DNA from: Kwoniella bestiolae CBS 10118
Lineage: Eukaryota > Basidiomycota > Tremellomycetes > Tremellales > Cryptococcaceae
Direction: 5' to 3'
Assembly: GCF_000512585.2 (NCBI RefSeq)
Contig: NC_089243.1
Coordinates: 1,488,001 to 1,552,000 of the forward strand
Length of the DNA: 64,000 bases
The notes beneath the pieces are model-generated. The model was not told the origin of the DNA and made no database searches. It saw nothing but the letters and a program-made list of their open reading frames with translations. Shown here one piece after another: positions 35,443-47,350 of the stretch (positions are counted from its first letter, which is position 1; each line of letters starts with the position of its first letter). The translations under genes were made by a program, and so were the position numbers.

Positions 35443-38400
35443 ATGATATCCACCGCTCTGGTGACTTCGCACCTCCTGGCACTACTCCTACCGCTCATCC
35501 TCCTATCACCCATCAACACACACGGCGCACCCGAGCCAGCAGCGTTGGTAGCGCTACCTCAATACACCTCCACTACCTCCAACAAACGATACTCACCGCC
35601 TCAACCACCACTCGAACTAGACCACGATGTCCTCCCCTTCGTGATCATCTCAACGATTGATGGGGCACTGCACGCCGTGGAGAGGGAAACGGGTAAAGTC
35701 AAGTGGTCCTTGAAAGACGGGGTGGAACCGCTCGTCGGAGGTGGGGTACGGGGAAAGGGGAATGACGAGGAGTACATTGTCGAACCGCTGAGTGGGAGTC
35801 TGTACGTTTTCGAGGATGAGAATGGGGAGGGTATGACTAGTTCAACCGAGACAAAGGAAGGGCAGACGCCTAAAATCAGGAAACTACCCCTTTCAGTGGA
35901 GCAGCTGTGAGTTTTGGGTCTTAGGCTGATGGGAATATAGCTGATACAATGATGTGCAACAGTATCGAGCTTTCGCCGTTCACGTTCCCACATTCACCCA
36001 GTAGGATCTTCACAGGTTCCAAGCATACTTCGCTCCTGACGTTGGATCTGCGTACGGGGCAGCAGTTAGATTGTTTTAACTCGTTCGGGACGAACCATTC
36101 ACACTGTGTATGTGAGAATGAAGAGCTGTTGGATGACTTGGAAGGGAAGAGCAGATCGAACAGGGATCTGTTATTCGTAGGAAGAACGGATTACAAATTG
36201 ACCATCCATTCACCTCCTATCGCTTCGTCCTATGGCGGCCTTTCACCCTCGACGTCCACTTCGACAATGTACCAGACTGCCGCGGAGGCTAAGAGAAATG
36301 CGGGCGCGCAGGAGATCACGTACTCGACGTACACGCCCAACAGCTATGATAGACCCCTGGCGGATTACTGGGTGAAGAATGGTCTGGCAGAGCAAGGTTG
36401 GGGAGATGGAGGCGAGAAGAGGACGAGAGTCGAGTTGGCGTATGATGGTGATGCCGTGGGGGTGGAGAATGAGAAGGGTGTGAAGTGGGTGACGAGGTTG
36501 AACAGTATTGGGTGAGCAGTATTGGTGGAACACAATTGGAAGGGTCGTACTGACGTTGTCATTTTAGCATCGCCGTCTACGATGTCCTGCTGCCCCTCGA
36601 CTCACCTTCAGCCAACCCCATCCTCGTCCCTCAACCCCCACCTCACCTTCCCACATTATTCCCACCGACTTCTAGACCGTACCAACATTTCATCGATATC
36701 GCCAAGAAACCCCAATCCACCTATATCGGTTCAATCCCCTTACAACTCACTCTCCCTCCTTCCGAGAACACCTCCGAACCAATATCCGGCACCAGCACCG
36801 GTGACAAACGCAAACCATTACTATACGCCCTTTCATCCTCCGCCTACCCTCTCATCAACTTTGCGCCTCCCCCCCGACCGGGTAGTCTGACCAATGGTTC
36901 GTTCCTATTAACAGAGGATTTACCAGAGAAGGATCAGCTCTTACCTTATCTGATCGACCCGCCTTCCGAAGATCGAGCGTTGGTCTTGGCTCAACAATCC
37001 ACTTTGCCCATGTCAAATATCCGAGAGAGGGATATCCCTCGTCGTGGATGGTTCTGGTGGATCCTGAGCACGATAGGGACGTTGCTTATAATCTGCGGGA
37101 TTGCATTGACGCAATTCGCAAGATCGCCGAGGGTCAAACAAAGCACTTCGCCTGCGGATGAGAAGACTCCTCTGCTTATTACGCCGCCGCGGGAGGAAGT
37201 TACTTCAGCTAGAGTGGAGGAGAAGCTTGATGAGATTGGTGTCCCGACTACCTCGGCTCCTCCAGTGGAGAGCGAAGATACACCCACACCCAAGAAGAAG
37301 TCCACAAGAAGGCGAGTGAGGGGAAAGAAGAAGCGTCGAGACTCGTCAGCTGCGATCCTCGAGGAGGGTGGCGAGGACGATGAGGATGATGGGTCGGGCG
37401 TCTCGCCGAAGAAGGACGACGAGAAGCCTTTACCTGATTTACCGAGGGAGATGTCCTCGACCGATCTCCTGGATCAGGAGGACAAAGAGAGGTTGTCGAT
37501 ATCTGATACGATAATAGGTGAGCTCAAACGCTGTTCGTGTGGCAGTAAGCTGATTGATCTGTTCACGCAGGCTTTGGATCACATGGGACAGTTGTGTTGA
37601 AAGGTACATGGGGAGGAAGGCCCGTAGCTGTCAAGCGGCTATTAAGCGATTTCACGAGGCTGGCAAGTCAGGAGGTCAAACTGTTACAGGCCAGTGACGA
37701 TCATCCTAATGTGATACGCTGTAAGCTGTCTCTTGCGTATTAGCTACAGCCCAAGCTGACTTGTATATTTTAGACTATTGTCAAGAGAAACGAGACAATT
37801 TCCTGTATATCGCGCTGGACCTATGTCAGGCTTCCCTGGCAGACCTGATCGAAACGCCCGACAAACATTTAGAGCTGGCATCTTCGCTAGACAGGAAGAA
37901 GGCTTTGACGCAGATCACGGCGGGGGTGAAGCATCTACATGGGATGAAGATTATTCATCGGGATATCAAGCCTCAGTGAGTAAACGGACGATCACTGAGC
38001 AGAGATGGAACTAATGTGATGAGCCAAATATAGGAACGTGCTCGTGTCAAGGGGTAAAGATGGAGCTTTGCGAATGCTGGTCTCCGATTTTGGTCTCGCC
38101 CGACGTCTGGACCAGGGTCAATCGTCCTTTGCACCTACCGCGAACAACCTCGCTGGGTCCCTGGGATGGCGAGCACCAGAATGTATAAGGGGTCAAGTAA
38201 AGTTAAACGAAGGAGTGACCTTCGATCCCAACTCTACTTTCTCCTCATCCTCCTCTTCCACCCATTCATTGCTCGATGATGTACCCCTGAGTTCCGAAGA
38301 GAAAGAACGGGATAAGAATAACAGGTTGACCAAGGCTGTTGATCTGTTCGCGCTTGGATGTCTGTACTTTTGGGTATTGATGTCTGGTCAGCATCCTTAT

Positions 38401-39212
38401 GGGGAGACGTACAACCGGGAGAGTAATATCGTTAAAGGGGATATGGTGAATATAGGGGATCTGGATGTGTTGGGTGAAGAAGGTGTGGAAGCTAGGGAGT
38501 TGATCGGGAGGTTGCTGAGTATGGAACCTGGGTCTAGGTGGGTTAAGTGTTTCTCTTACATTATCAAGATCAATGTAAATGTCAAGTAGATAAAGGGTAT
38601 ATGCTGATATCTCAACTACAGACCGGACACCTCGGAATGCCTGATCCACCCATTCTTCTGGACAGCAGGGAAACGGCTCTCGTTCCTATGCGACGCATCA
38701 GACAGATTCGAAATTATGGAGAATGATCCTCCGGAATCTACGCTGGTGCTTCTAGAAACCAACGCTAGTGATGTGGTGGGGAAGGATTGGTACTCGAAAT
38801 TGGACAAGACGTTTACGAATAATCTGGGGAAGTATAGGAAGTATAAGGGTGGGAGTGTTAGGGATCTGTTGAGGGCTATGAGGAATAAGGTGGGTCGAGG
38901 TTCTTTTTGGCGCGATGAGGTGGGCGAGGACGGGATGACGAAGGGACGGAAGAGAAACGCAGTCTATTGAGATATGGAGTTGGATTGAGGTTACGATGCA
39001 GAGCCAAGCTGACAATATTGCCGCCGTAGAAACATCACTACCAGGATCTCGAGCCCTCAGTCAAACGTCATCTCGGCTCCTTGCCAAATGGATTCTTACA
39101 TTACTTCACGTCGAGGTACCCACGGCTGTTCCTACATGTGCATGGGGTGGTCAAGGAGAGTATGTTGAGGCATGAATCGATGTTTGAAGGGTATTTCCAG
39201 GAGGGTGGGTGA
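35443..39212 (+). CDS. IRE1: IRE1, ER stress sensor kinase/endoribonuclease
   Basis: Unfolded-protein-response sensor of the ER membrane, about 1,090 aa over eight exons. A signal peptide (MISTALVTSHLLALLLPLIL) precedes a luminal beta-rich domain (FVIISTIDGALHAVERETGK and RIFTGSKHTSLLTLDLRTGQ). One membrane helix: WFWWILSTIGTLLIICGIAL. A basic/acidic linker (RRRVRGKKKRRDSS) leads to the kinase: loop GFGSHGTVVLKG (exon joined at 37,571), Lys in VAVKRL, HRDIKPQN, SDFGLARRL and GWRAPECI. The RNase (KEN) domain follows: LLRAMRNKKHHYQDL with the conserved Arg/Asn/His residues, then LPNGFLHYFTSRYPRLFLHV. It ends FEGYFQEGG. All key catalytic residues are present. In Cryptococcus, Ire1 splices HXL1 mRNA; no such target lies in this window. 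Confidence 0.95.
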
Positions 39213-39770
39213 GTGTAAGACAAGATTAGAAATGGACATTAAGAGATGGATGCGATGGGATGGGGTGGGATTATGAGCATGTGCATTATCAGTTATCGGT
39301 TCATAGATTGCTTGTTTGTTGTATTTTGTTTTTGTTGTTTCGTTCCATATGATATGACATTTCGATCGATCAATTTTGGACTTTCGTTGCGTTTGCTTTT
39401 GGGCTTGTCTCACTGTGACTATACGTACGATATCAAAATATCAAATATGCAAAACCTATCTGCAATTTCGCGCAATTTCAGTGCATGTTGCATATCAAGC
39501 ATGTGTGTAAAATTAGTCTTACGATGTATCCTACTGATTCGAAGAAATGCGGAAGATTGGTCAGACCTCCAATCCGGTGGTCTGCCCATTATACTCGTAA
39601 AGAGATGATGTGTAAAGTGAACAATCAAGGATGACTTGTGGATAGGTGGACCAAGGTGTATCCCATACGAAGGTCGAAGCCCAGTTCACCTTGTTCTTTA
39701 CTCCTTACTCATCGTCTCTTCGTCCTCTCCTTCTTCTAGGCCCTCAAGATAGACAGGTTCGTTCAACTAC
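39213..39770. other. Intergenic region between two convergent genes
   Basis: Convergent 3' flanks of IRE1 and the RNase H2C-like gene. T-rich with no gene seen. Confidence 0.4.
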
Positions 39771-41216
39771 TCAGTGAACGATATGATCAGCATTTCCCTT
39801 CCTAGCTCGAGATGCCCAAGACTCAAGACCAAAACCTGAACCAGAACTCACAACTTCAACCAAACCCAACCACTCACCCAACCCTCTGACAAACTCGTCC
39901 CCTCCCTCGCCTGCTCCGCCAGCTCTCCACCATGATTTCCTAACTTGTATCGTGGAGTCCGAGTCTCCAGACGGATCGACAGGTTTCTGTTCTTCCTCGT
40001 TTTGCTCCTCCTTAAATGTCATACCACCACCATTCTGCTTTTGGTCTTCGCCTTCGTTTAGCTCGTCGGCCCTGAACCCGATCAAAGGATCATCAGGCGT
40101 GTAAAGCATGAACCCTTCAAATGTTGATGTAGGTCGGAGTATTCTCAGGGGTCCATAGGTTGTGTCAGTTGGGATTTCGTCTTCTTGATGAAGTTGAGTA
40201 TTGGTCTCGGTTTCAATCTTGATATTGGGTTCGGAGTCGGGGTTTACATCAAAAGCAGGCGGATCATCCTCGGTAGAAGGGGAGGGTATGAGATCTTCTT
40301 CTTCTTTTACTTGTATCTTATCGTCCGAGTCTGAATCATCCGCAAAAGTCGAGGTCGAGGTATCTTGGTTGATGATATGGGATGTCTGCGACTCGTCCTC
40401 TCCCTCACTCTTGGCCACCTCATCATCCACCTTGATCTGCTCCTCTACCAACTCCATACTCTCCGTCACTTTCGGCATAGGCACAGGCGAGGGCGAAGAT
40501 CTCCGTTGATTCAGCCGTTTCTTAGGTGTCGGTAGAGGGTATTTCAGCGGAGTGGCCTCTTGTACAATTATATCTGGTATAGGTATATCCCCGGAGCGTT
40601 TCTGAGGGGTAGTATAAGCTGTTTTCGCACGTTTACTTGGTGTTCTCGTTATTCTTGCTCCTAGGTGCTCTTCCTCTTCCTGTTCTCCCTCCTGGTCTTC
40701 GTCGTCCGAGTCCAGCCTGAAGCGTTTCTTACTCTGGTTCACCTGCGATCTATTACTGGTCCGAGGTTTTGACAACGCCACCTGGCCTGTTCCCCTTCGT
40801 CTACTGGGTAACTGACGAGTCGTCCTTCTAAGGCTTGTCCCTTCCTCCATATCCACATCTCCATTCTCGCCCTTGGTCGTACTTCCTTCCTCCTTCGACG
40901 TAGAGCCAGAGCCAGACGAGATATCCAATAAACCCCCTCTATCCGGTCGTTTTCCCGTAGAAAGGATGACCCCCCTCCATCCCTTGGGTATATCCACGTA
41001 TTGCCCTACCACCGTCCTTCCCCTAAACGAAGCGTGGGTACTCTTCCCATCGGGGGTGGGACGAGGTTTGAAGTATGACGATGTTGGCGCGGTGGTTGTG
41101 CTGTAGGGGGTCGAGTTGGGGCCGAGCGAGAAGGGGAGGAGGGATAGGGACGGTGAGCGAGGGAGGGGGGAGACGGAGGGGGAGGGGGAGATGATGAAGG
41201 TTGTTGGGTGGGACAT
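39771..41216 (-). CDS. Probable ribonuclease H2 subunit C
   Basis: Single-exon frame of 481 aa. The N-terminal part resembles the RNase H2 non-catalytic subunit C fold: an early strand segment, YFKPRPTPDG, then FRGRTVVGQYVDIPKGWRGV, then ILSTGKRP. A second conserved part lies near residue 350, LRILRPTSTFEGFMLYTPDD. Between them is an acidic, Ser-rich insert of about 230 residues with a basic patch (KKRFRLDSDDEDQEGEQEEE) and a TPSKRAKTAYTTPQK segment that looks like a nuclear signal. The C-terminal FVRGLGEWLGLVEVV could be the helix that ends the family domain. RNase H2 removes ribonucleotides from DNA in the nucleus. The family call rests on the FRGR/P.G..G.VL pattern and should be tested by profile search. 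Confidence 0.6.
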   Translation of the reverse strand: MSHPTTFIISPSPSVSPLPRSPSLSLLPFSLGPNSTPYSTTTAPTSSYFKPRPTPDGKSTHASFRGRTVVGQYVDIPKGWRGVILSTGKRPDRGGLLDISSGSGSTSKEEGSTTKGENGDVDMEEGTSLRRTTRQLPSRRRGTGQVALSKPRTSNRSQVNQSKKRFRLDSDDEDQEGEQEEEEHLGARITRTPSKRAKTAYTTPQKRSGDIPIPDIIVQEATPLKYPLPTPKKRLNQRRSSPSPVPMPKVTESMELVEEQIKVDDEVAKSEGEDESQTSHIINQDTSTSTFADDSDSDDKIQVKEEEDLIPSPSTEDDPPAFDVNPDSEPNIKIETETNTQLHQEDEIPTDTTYGPLRILRPTSTFEGFMLYTPDDPLIGFRADELNEGEDQKQNGGGMTFKEEQNEEEQKPVDPSGDSDSTIQVRKSWWRAGGAGEGGDEFVRGLGEWLGLVEVVSSGSGFGLESWASRARKGNADHIVH

Positions 41217-41992
41217 TGCGGGGGATAGGTGACTAGGTAGGGATGATGATGTATATCAACATATACTGTTCATAAGAGTATGTCTTGACACCAATTTGTC
41301 AATTTCATTCGAAAGTCGACTTGAGACGCGTAACATGAGTGAAGGCATTTACTTCCGACGCGTCAAATATATAACGAGTGCAGAACATGACAAATCGACC
41401 CATTCCACGAACCACCCAAGCACAAACGTAGTTATACCCCTGCATTCATCAATCATAGCTACCATCAGATAAAATAACATTTTGCACGAATAGCCGTCAC
41501 AATATACGTTTTCTCACTATATATCCTCAAGGGAGGGGGAAAGACTATACTCGGCATGAAAAGAAAACCCAACCAAAAAGAGATGTCCACAAAGCTAGGA
41601 AGAAGGGAAAGAGAGAAACGGATAATGTACATTTTGATTCGACCTGAGGATTTCCAAAAAGAGGGCTCGTTCCATGGGAATTGTGTGTGTATGTCGTGCT
41701 AGGTGAGCTCGGGGATGACGCATCTCTCGCTTGGGAGGATGTTGGCACCATTCGCTTCGAGGCGGCAGTCAACGGCGGTGAAAGGATATTCGCATCCTAT
41801 TTGCGCAAGGTCATCCGGACATCAAAGAAGCGCTGTCTGGTCCTTGTGATGGGCGAGCGGCGCGGATTATATATGGCTTGGTGAGAGGAGTATTATACGG
41901 TGTGTTGGGGCATTGCTGAGATATATCGTAGATGGTATGAGGCGTGACGGGAGGTATAAGGTATCGGTGTGGGCAGTGGTGGTAAAGAAGGT
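41217..41992. other. Intergenic region: PPZ 3' flank and RNase H2C promoter
   Basis: The next upstream gene ends at 41,993 on the same strand. A frame on the plus strand at 41,681-41,884 and one on the minus strand at 41,545-41,772 were inspected and are not convincing. Probably 3' UTR plus promoter. Confidence 0.4.
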
Positions 41993-43835
41993 TTAGTAGC
42001 TCTGGGCCATGGGGTTGTTCGGTGGACTTTGGTGATTTTGCAGACTAAGCCAAACAGCATTAGCACTAAACCTGGCCTCCAGCGTCCTACCCACCTCTTC
42101 CGCTTCGACTTTGTCATCTCCTTCTTCAACGCCGCGCCGTCCAGGGGCTTGAGCAGCTCGAACGAGCACAGCAGGTCCTCTGAGACAGACATGACCGCAC
42201 CGAAGTTGTCGAATTCGCCGCAGTAGCTGGGCAAAGGGTTAGCGTGGGTGTACGCAGAAGAAAAGGGTGACCCACTTTGGCGCAGAGAACACTGTCACCA
42301 GCGTCCTGTCGTTGTAAAACTCGTACCCATCCTCCACCACCATGTGCGCTCGGCAGATCAGGTCCATGTCCTAGAGGGGGCTCAGCGTGGTCCACCTGGG
42401 TGTATATAGAAACTCACGTGAGTGGCCAGGAACGCATTAATCACGCTCTTGCCATAGCAGAACGATACACCTCGTTCGTTGTCTTCCCAATCTAAAGCGG
42501 TGTCGGAAGGGTCGGACCACACGAGATCGTTCAAGAGGCCGTAGTCGGGTACGTCTGGAGGAGTCAGCACAGCCCTGGATAAAAGAGAACCCACCAGTTG
42601 GCCTCTGTATCCTCCTGATATCGTCCATGCTCTTCAAACTTGGACTGAGACCACCATGCACACAGAAGATCTTGCTGGCGACGATGGATGCGATGGGGAG
42701 GGCGTTGAACACGTCGATAAAGGTCTTCCATGTCTTGATGTTGGTCCGTCGTTTGCATTCGTCGTAGAAGCCGTACACTAAGGCAGGAGGGTCAGCTGTA
42801 GCTTGTTCAAAACAAAGAGTGAACTAACCCCTCGTGACATTAGCACACTCGTGGTTCCCACGGAGGAGGAAGAAGTTTTCCGGGTACTTGATTTTGTAGC
42901 ACAGCAGGAGGAGGATCGTCTCGAGGGATTGTTTCCCCCTATCGACGTAGTCGCCCAGGAAGAGGTAGTTGGCGGAAGGGGGGAACCCGCACATCTCGAA
43001 CATCCGGATCAGGTCGGCGTACTGAGGGATGGGTTAGCATAGGTAAGGCGGAGAAGAAGGGTGTACGTACCTGGCCATGAACATCCCCCACAATCTTGAC
43101 GGGCGGGCTGAGCTCGATCAAGGTGGGCTGCGACAGAAACACCTCTCTCGCTGCCGCACACACGCTGGCAATCTCGGCGTTCTTGAGCGGCGGCGATTTC
43201 GTCACTTTCCCACTGTATCCAGCTTCCAACAGTCTGTGAATCATATTGTCGACATCTAGCACCTGCACGCCTCCGCTCGTTCCGCCTATACTGGATCTGC
43301 TGATGGTCGCGGAGAGGGCTGCACCGGGTGAGAGGGACGAGGCGGAGTCTCGCTGCATGTGTCCTGGACCCGTGGGCGAGCTGAGGGGAGGGGAGCCGGG
43401 TTGGCCGGGTGAGACTGATAGTGCGGAAGGTGGGGGTGGAGAGTGGCCCAGAAGCGACGATCTGGTCTTCGGTGCGGCGAGGATGTTCTGGGTAGTGGGG
43501 ATGTTGGAGGGGGAAGAAGGTGAGGTGGTTCCGTCGAAAGAGTTTTGCGTGTTTAGGTTTGGTCGGTTGTTGTTGTTGCCTCCCGAGGAGAGGCTCGATA
43601 TCGATCCGTTCTTCTGGCTGCTACTTGATCCTGCTGTGCCTCGTCTGCCGCTGACTCGGGATGGCGTGCTGAACTGGCCGTTGTTGGCGATGTCGACGGA
43701 GGGGGAGGAGGGGGCGTCGGTATCGGGTTTGGAGGAGATGGTGGTGTTGGCTAAAGAGTCGGCGAGGTCGGAGGCGGATAGCTGTTTGGACGAGGTCCGC
43801 CCGAGCTTCTTGGAGGATGATTGGCCTTGCCCCAT
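41993..43835 (-). CDS. PPZ1: PPZ-type serine/threonine protein phosphatase
   Basis: Start MGQGQSSSKKLGRTSSKQLS: Gly2 with Ser6 is a likely N-myristoylation signal, as in yeast Ppz1/2. About 190 disordered Ser/Pro/Asn-rich residues follow, then a PP1-like catalytic domain across six exons: VKIVGDVHGQYADL, YLFLGDYVDRGKQS, FFLLRGNHECANVTR, VYGFYDECKRR, SKIFCVHGGLSPSL, NDLVWSDPSD, VSFCYGKSVINAFL and FSAPNYCGEFDNFGA. All metal ligands (GDxHG, GDxVDRG, GNHE, the later His residues) are present. The likely last join, AAGAG|GTGGGT to CTTAG|TCTGCAA, ends in AQSY with a stop at 41,993-41,995. Ppz enzymes act in potassium/sodium homeostasis and cell integrity at the plasma membrane. Confidence 0.9.
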
Positions 43836-44620
43836 TGTGATGGGTGTGAGGTGTGGATGGATGGTGGGATGATAATGTTGGAGCGGTCTGATGTCCGAGC
43901 GTCGTCGCGTGTGATGATCAAGCGTTGGGTGTTACGAGTGGGTTGTGGGGTGATTCAAGGTGGTCGTACGGGGGCCATGGGCTGAGGTGTTGACGATGGT
44001 TGTATATGATATGGATGGATGTTGGGTGATAATGAGAAGAGTGGATATGATAGTGAATGTGGTGTGTGAGACAAGAGTAGACAACACCCAGTGACCATTG
44101 ACCAACGACACAATCACTAGGCCGGGTAACACCACCACTACTAATTCAGGGTAATCACATAATCCAGACTCAGCTAATCGACATTACAGAGTCATTACAA
44201 CACCTATCCTAATCAGCCCGTTGATCACCATTACAAAAGGGTCCTAGTCATCGCATTCAGCACCAGACGCAGTATAATGACATGTTTGATACATGCATCG
44301 TAGCAACTACTCATATCATCATCATCGTCATTCATATCATAGCACAGCATCATCCACCCCGCAGGTTCGTTCTAGAAGCTCAAGTCAAAGAACAATCCAT
44401 ACCAAACAAAGGTAATATCCCAGCTTGGCTCAGGGAAGACGCGTAAACCTTGTGTCGAAGTCAGACCGGTGGATGGGTTGATCATTACGTTGAGAAAAGA
44501 ACAATCGTCTGGTCAATCCCGAACCGTCATATCGACTCCTTCTCAACTATCTCCCTCTACATACCGAAGCGATCTCACAACTATCTATCACCACTATCTC
44601 CTCTACATACACATACTACG
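43836..44620. promoter_or_regulatory. Divergent promoter region between PPZ1 and the TRAPP subunit gene
   Basis: The 0.8-kb gap contains CATCATC-type repeats near 44,315-44,345 and several ATTACA words. No gene was seen. Confidence 0.4.
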
Positions 44621-45715
44621 ATGTCATCAGCCGTAGGCTACTCGACCACCCCTCCCGCGGGATCCTCGCGATTCTCCCTCGCCTCGTCGTCCACCTCGTT
44701 GTACTCTACCAGCCAGAACCCATCGAGCAGCACGATCAACAACAACCCCAATAGGAGAGAGTCTGCCAGATCCAGTATCGTCCCGATCCAACAGCAGCTG
44801 TTCGGGGGTACCGCTCAACCACAGGGGAATGTGAATATATTAGATAGATCCATCAACAAGACGAAGGGGTCGGAGATGGCCCTGTCGGCATGGGCGTTCA
44901 TATTTGCCGAGGTGATTGCGTATAGTCAGAGCAGGAGCGATAGTATCGCGGATCTGGAGAAGAGGTCAGTAGGGCTTTTTCACTGTTGGTTCTCTGGTGA
45001 GCGAGGGGAGTGTCAAGTGCTGATGTGGTGAGGTAGATTATCGACACTAGGGTACGAAGTCGGACAGAGGATACTGTCGTTGGTCTTGCTCCGCAACACC
45101 CAAGCGTCGAATCTCAAGGTGGGTGCGTTCACCTCGATATGATCTCGCTATTGCTAACATAGATATGACGCAGGACCCAAAGAGGGAGCACCGGTTGATA
45201 CCGATATTGCAGTTTGTGCACACGCAGATATACAAGTATGTGTTTGGGAAACCCGCGGATGGGCTGGAGAGGAGCTCGGAGGCGGAGGACGAGTGTGAGT
45301 GCGCCGTATCATGGGGAATGTGATGGCGTTGGACGGGGAAGTGAGAGCTGGGTGGGAGATGAGTGGAGGAGTGGAAGGGGGCTCTTTGTCAGAAGGATCC
45401 TGCTAATCACGCCATCACATAGACATGCTGGTACTCAACGAATCGCCCCTGAGCCAGTTCATCTCAGTACCTAAAGACATGTCGGATCTGTCTTGTGAAT
45501 CGTTTACTGCGGGGCTGGTGGAAGGTGTGTTGGATGGGTTGGAAGTGGTGAGTCATGTTGGGTACGAGTGAAATACAAGTGCTGATATCCCGTAGCCCGC
45601 CCGAGTCACCGCTCACTGGGTTGGGGACCAGTACCCTGATCACCCACAACGTACCGTCATCCTCATCAAGTTGGATCAAAAGGTCATGGACAGGGAGGAG
45701 GCGCTGGGGAAGTAG
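44621..45715 (+). CDS. TRS31: TRAPP complex subunit 5 (TRS31/Bet3 family)
   Basis: Start MSSAVGYSTTPPAGSSRFSL, a disordered Ser/Thr-rich N-terminus of about 70 aa, then the Bet3-like fold: NVNILDRSINKTKGSEMALS, AWAFIFAEVIAYSQSRSDSI, LEKRLSTLGYEVGQRILSLV, LLRNTQASNLKDPKREHRLI, PILQFVHTQIYKYVFGKPAD, EDEYMLVLNESPLSQFISVP, SCESFTAGLVEGVLDGLEVP and RVTAHWV. The joins KR|LSTLG, NLK|DPKRE and EDE-Y-MLVL keep frame across three introns. It ends KVMDREEALGK. The subunit is part of the TRAPP tethering complex that activates Ypt1/Rab1 in ER-to-Golgi transport. The match to TRAPPC5 is strong, including the IL.FVHTQIYKYVFGK region. Confidence 0.93.
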
Positions 45716-46183
45716 CAGAGTGGGTATGCATGGTCATGATATAAGAGGTGTGGTGGTTTGACGATGGGTGAGGCTATTCTCGTATTATGATACAAGCATG
45801 AGTTCATGGTAGTATTGCATTCATCGTACCATTCTTTGTTCGTTCTTACTCGATACACTGTCTACTGACTGTTACTTACTACTATTCATCGATCATCCAT
45901 CCGCAGCATATACTGCAATACACTCTCTACCGTCCAATACTGCTACTATCCTACCACTAAGCTACTCATACTACTACGGCAGCTACTACTACTACCACTA
46001 CTACTTACTGTCGACCATCTACCACCGCTGCTACGGATATACCACTCCGACCTATCACCATCTACCATAAGACATCTACTGTACTACGACCAAGCAGTAG
46101 TACTGACCTCGACCATGACGACGGGAGACAGACACTACCACCACTAATACCTACTTATCACTGAGCTTGACCCTAGTACTCAC

Positions 46184-46231
46184 GAGATGATGGTAATGAT
46201 AACGACAATTATATCCGTGACGACATCGAAG
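46184..46231 (-). repeat. Splice-like cassette repeat, left-arm copy
   Basis: On the minus strand this 48-nt copy begins CTTCGATGTCGTCACGG right after CTATTAG and ends just before GTGAGTACTAGGGTCAAGC. It is the same cassette as five copies in the right arm and lies in the opposite orientation, as expected for inverted arms. Confidence 0.7.
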
Positions 46232-46304
46232 CTAATAGTGATACTCGTCAACTATTACTACTACTACTACTACTCCTGCTACTACTACTACTCACCTACT
46301 ACCT

Positions 46305-46424
46305 AACCTTGACCCTACTCGCAGTGTTTCGTATATTCGGTGCTCGCTCGCTCCGCTCGCTCGCATTGGCCCCATTCAGGGGATGCGGGTTAAAATGTAG
46401 CCATCGTGGTTCGCACGTGGTTGA
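46305..46424 (+). repeat. Outer inverted repeat, left copy
   Basis: It starts AACCTTGACCCTACTCGC, includes the 36-nt core 46,330-46,365 (CGTATATTCGG, then GCTCGCTCGCTCCGCTCGC) and the 19-nt block TAAAATGTAGCCATCGTGG at 46,391-46,409, and fades after CACGTGGTTGAC. The 36-nt core and the 19-nt block are exact reverse complements of 49,222-49,257 and 49,178-49,196. The spaces between them differ by small indels and substitutions. Confidence 0.85.
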
Positions 46425-46439
46425 CATGAATTTCAAGCA

Positions 46440-47005
46440 GACTCACCTGATGTCCCGAAGAAGACGATGACGGCGAGAGAAGAGAAGCGATAATGGTCGA
46501 GTCGTCGAACTGCTTCAAAATACACCAGATAAGCTGAATGCGATATCCCCGAAGAAGTCAGAATCTGGGCAAAAAGACTGAGTAGAAGGTGATTATAGCG
46601 AAAATTGACGATCGCAAGGAGAGACAGCGAAGTGACCAAAAATAGTCTGATGAAAGAAATCAGATGGTGATAAAGAGTGATAACACAAAAATACAAATGG
46701 GAGATACGTGGAATAATATTATAACTGAAAAATATCAATAACTCCAATCAGTGAAGACGGCGATGAGAAAGTAAATTAAATAGAAAAATTAACGAATGAT
46801 GGAATTGTGGAAGAAATAATTGTTACACCCAACCAATCATTACACCGAAAGGGAATATCGCACATACAGAAGGAGAAAGGGGGGTAAGCAAAAAAGGATG
46901 ATGGTGATGATGATAGCACAATAGAGGACATTTGCCACTCACCTTGACTACGAGAGATATACCGAGTCGACCATCGTAAGAGTTTAATCGATACGCACCC
47001 GTCAT
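46440..47005 (-). other. Exon-like stretches on the minus strand in the left part of the element
   Basis: Two stretches look like coding exons with good donors: MTGAYRLNSYDGRLGISLVV plus K, followed by GTGAGT (47,005 down to about 46,943), and a Ser-rich stretch FDDSTIIASLLSPSSSSSGH ending at GTGAGT near 46,446. The sequence between could not be joined into one convincing frame. They may be remnants of a captured or decayed gene. No family was recognised. Confidence 0.3.
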
Positions 47006-47247
47006 CAGCAGATATACCCCTTTAATGGTAGGTAGGTAAATGGTGAGAAGGAGGGATTAGTGATGACGAGAAGAAAGGAGGAGAAAGGAGATTAACTTAT
47101 CCAAGAATGTTCTAAGGATGCGTTCATGATATGTAGAGAAGAGAAATGAGATAGACGTATAATCTCGAGAAGAAGGGGTATATATACCCAATAGGTGTAC
47201 TCATGACTTGGCTTCTCATCAAAGAACATCTGAGTGTACGCGAAATC

Positions 47248-47284
47248 GTACGCGTTTTTGTACGCGTTTTTGTACGCGCCACAA
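47248..47284 (+). repeat. Inner inverted repeat, left copy
   Basis: 37 nt made of the unit GTACGCGTTTTT repeated, ending GTACGCGCCACAA. Its reverse complement is at 48,252-48,288 with one mismatch (CGC to CGCA-type change). The two copies are 967 nt apart and flank the centre of the block. Confidence 0.85.
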
Positions 47285-47350
47285 AGGTCCGTGCACCGAT
47301 ACTTACGTCCAGATCTTGATGGCCGAAGACCGCAGAGTAAGCACTTCGGC

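Noticed and set aside
41545..41884. Two opposing ORFs between PPZ1 and the RNase H2C-like gene
   Set aside because: Neither has splice context or a protein-like composition, and both lie where a 3' UTR is expected.
45890..46300. CTACTACTAC runs as a possible CRISPR-like or protein repeat
   Set aside because: The period is 3 nt with no unique spacers, all frames are interrupted, and the organism is eukaryotic. It is low-complexity DNA.
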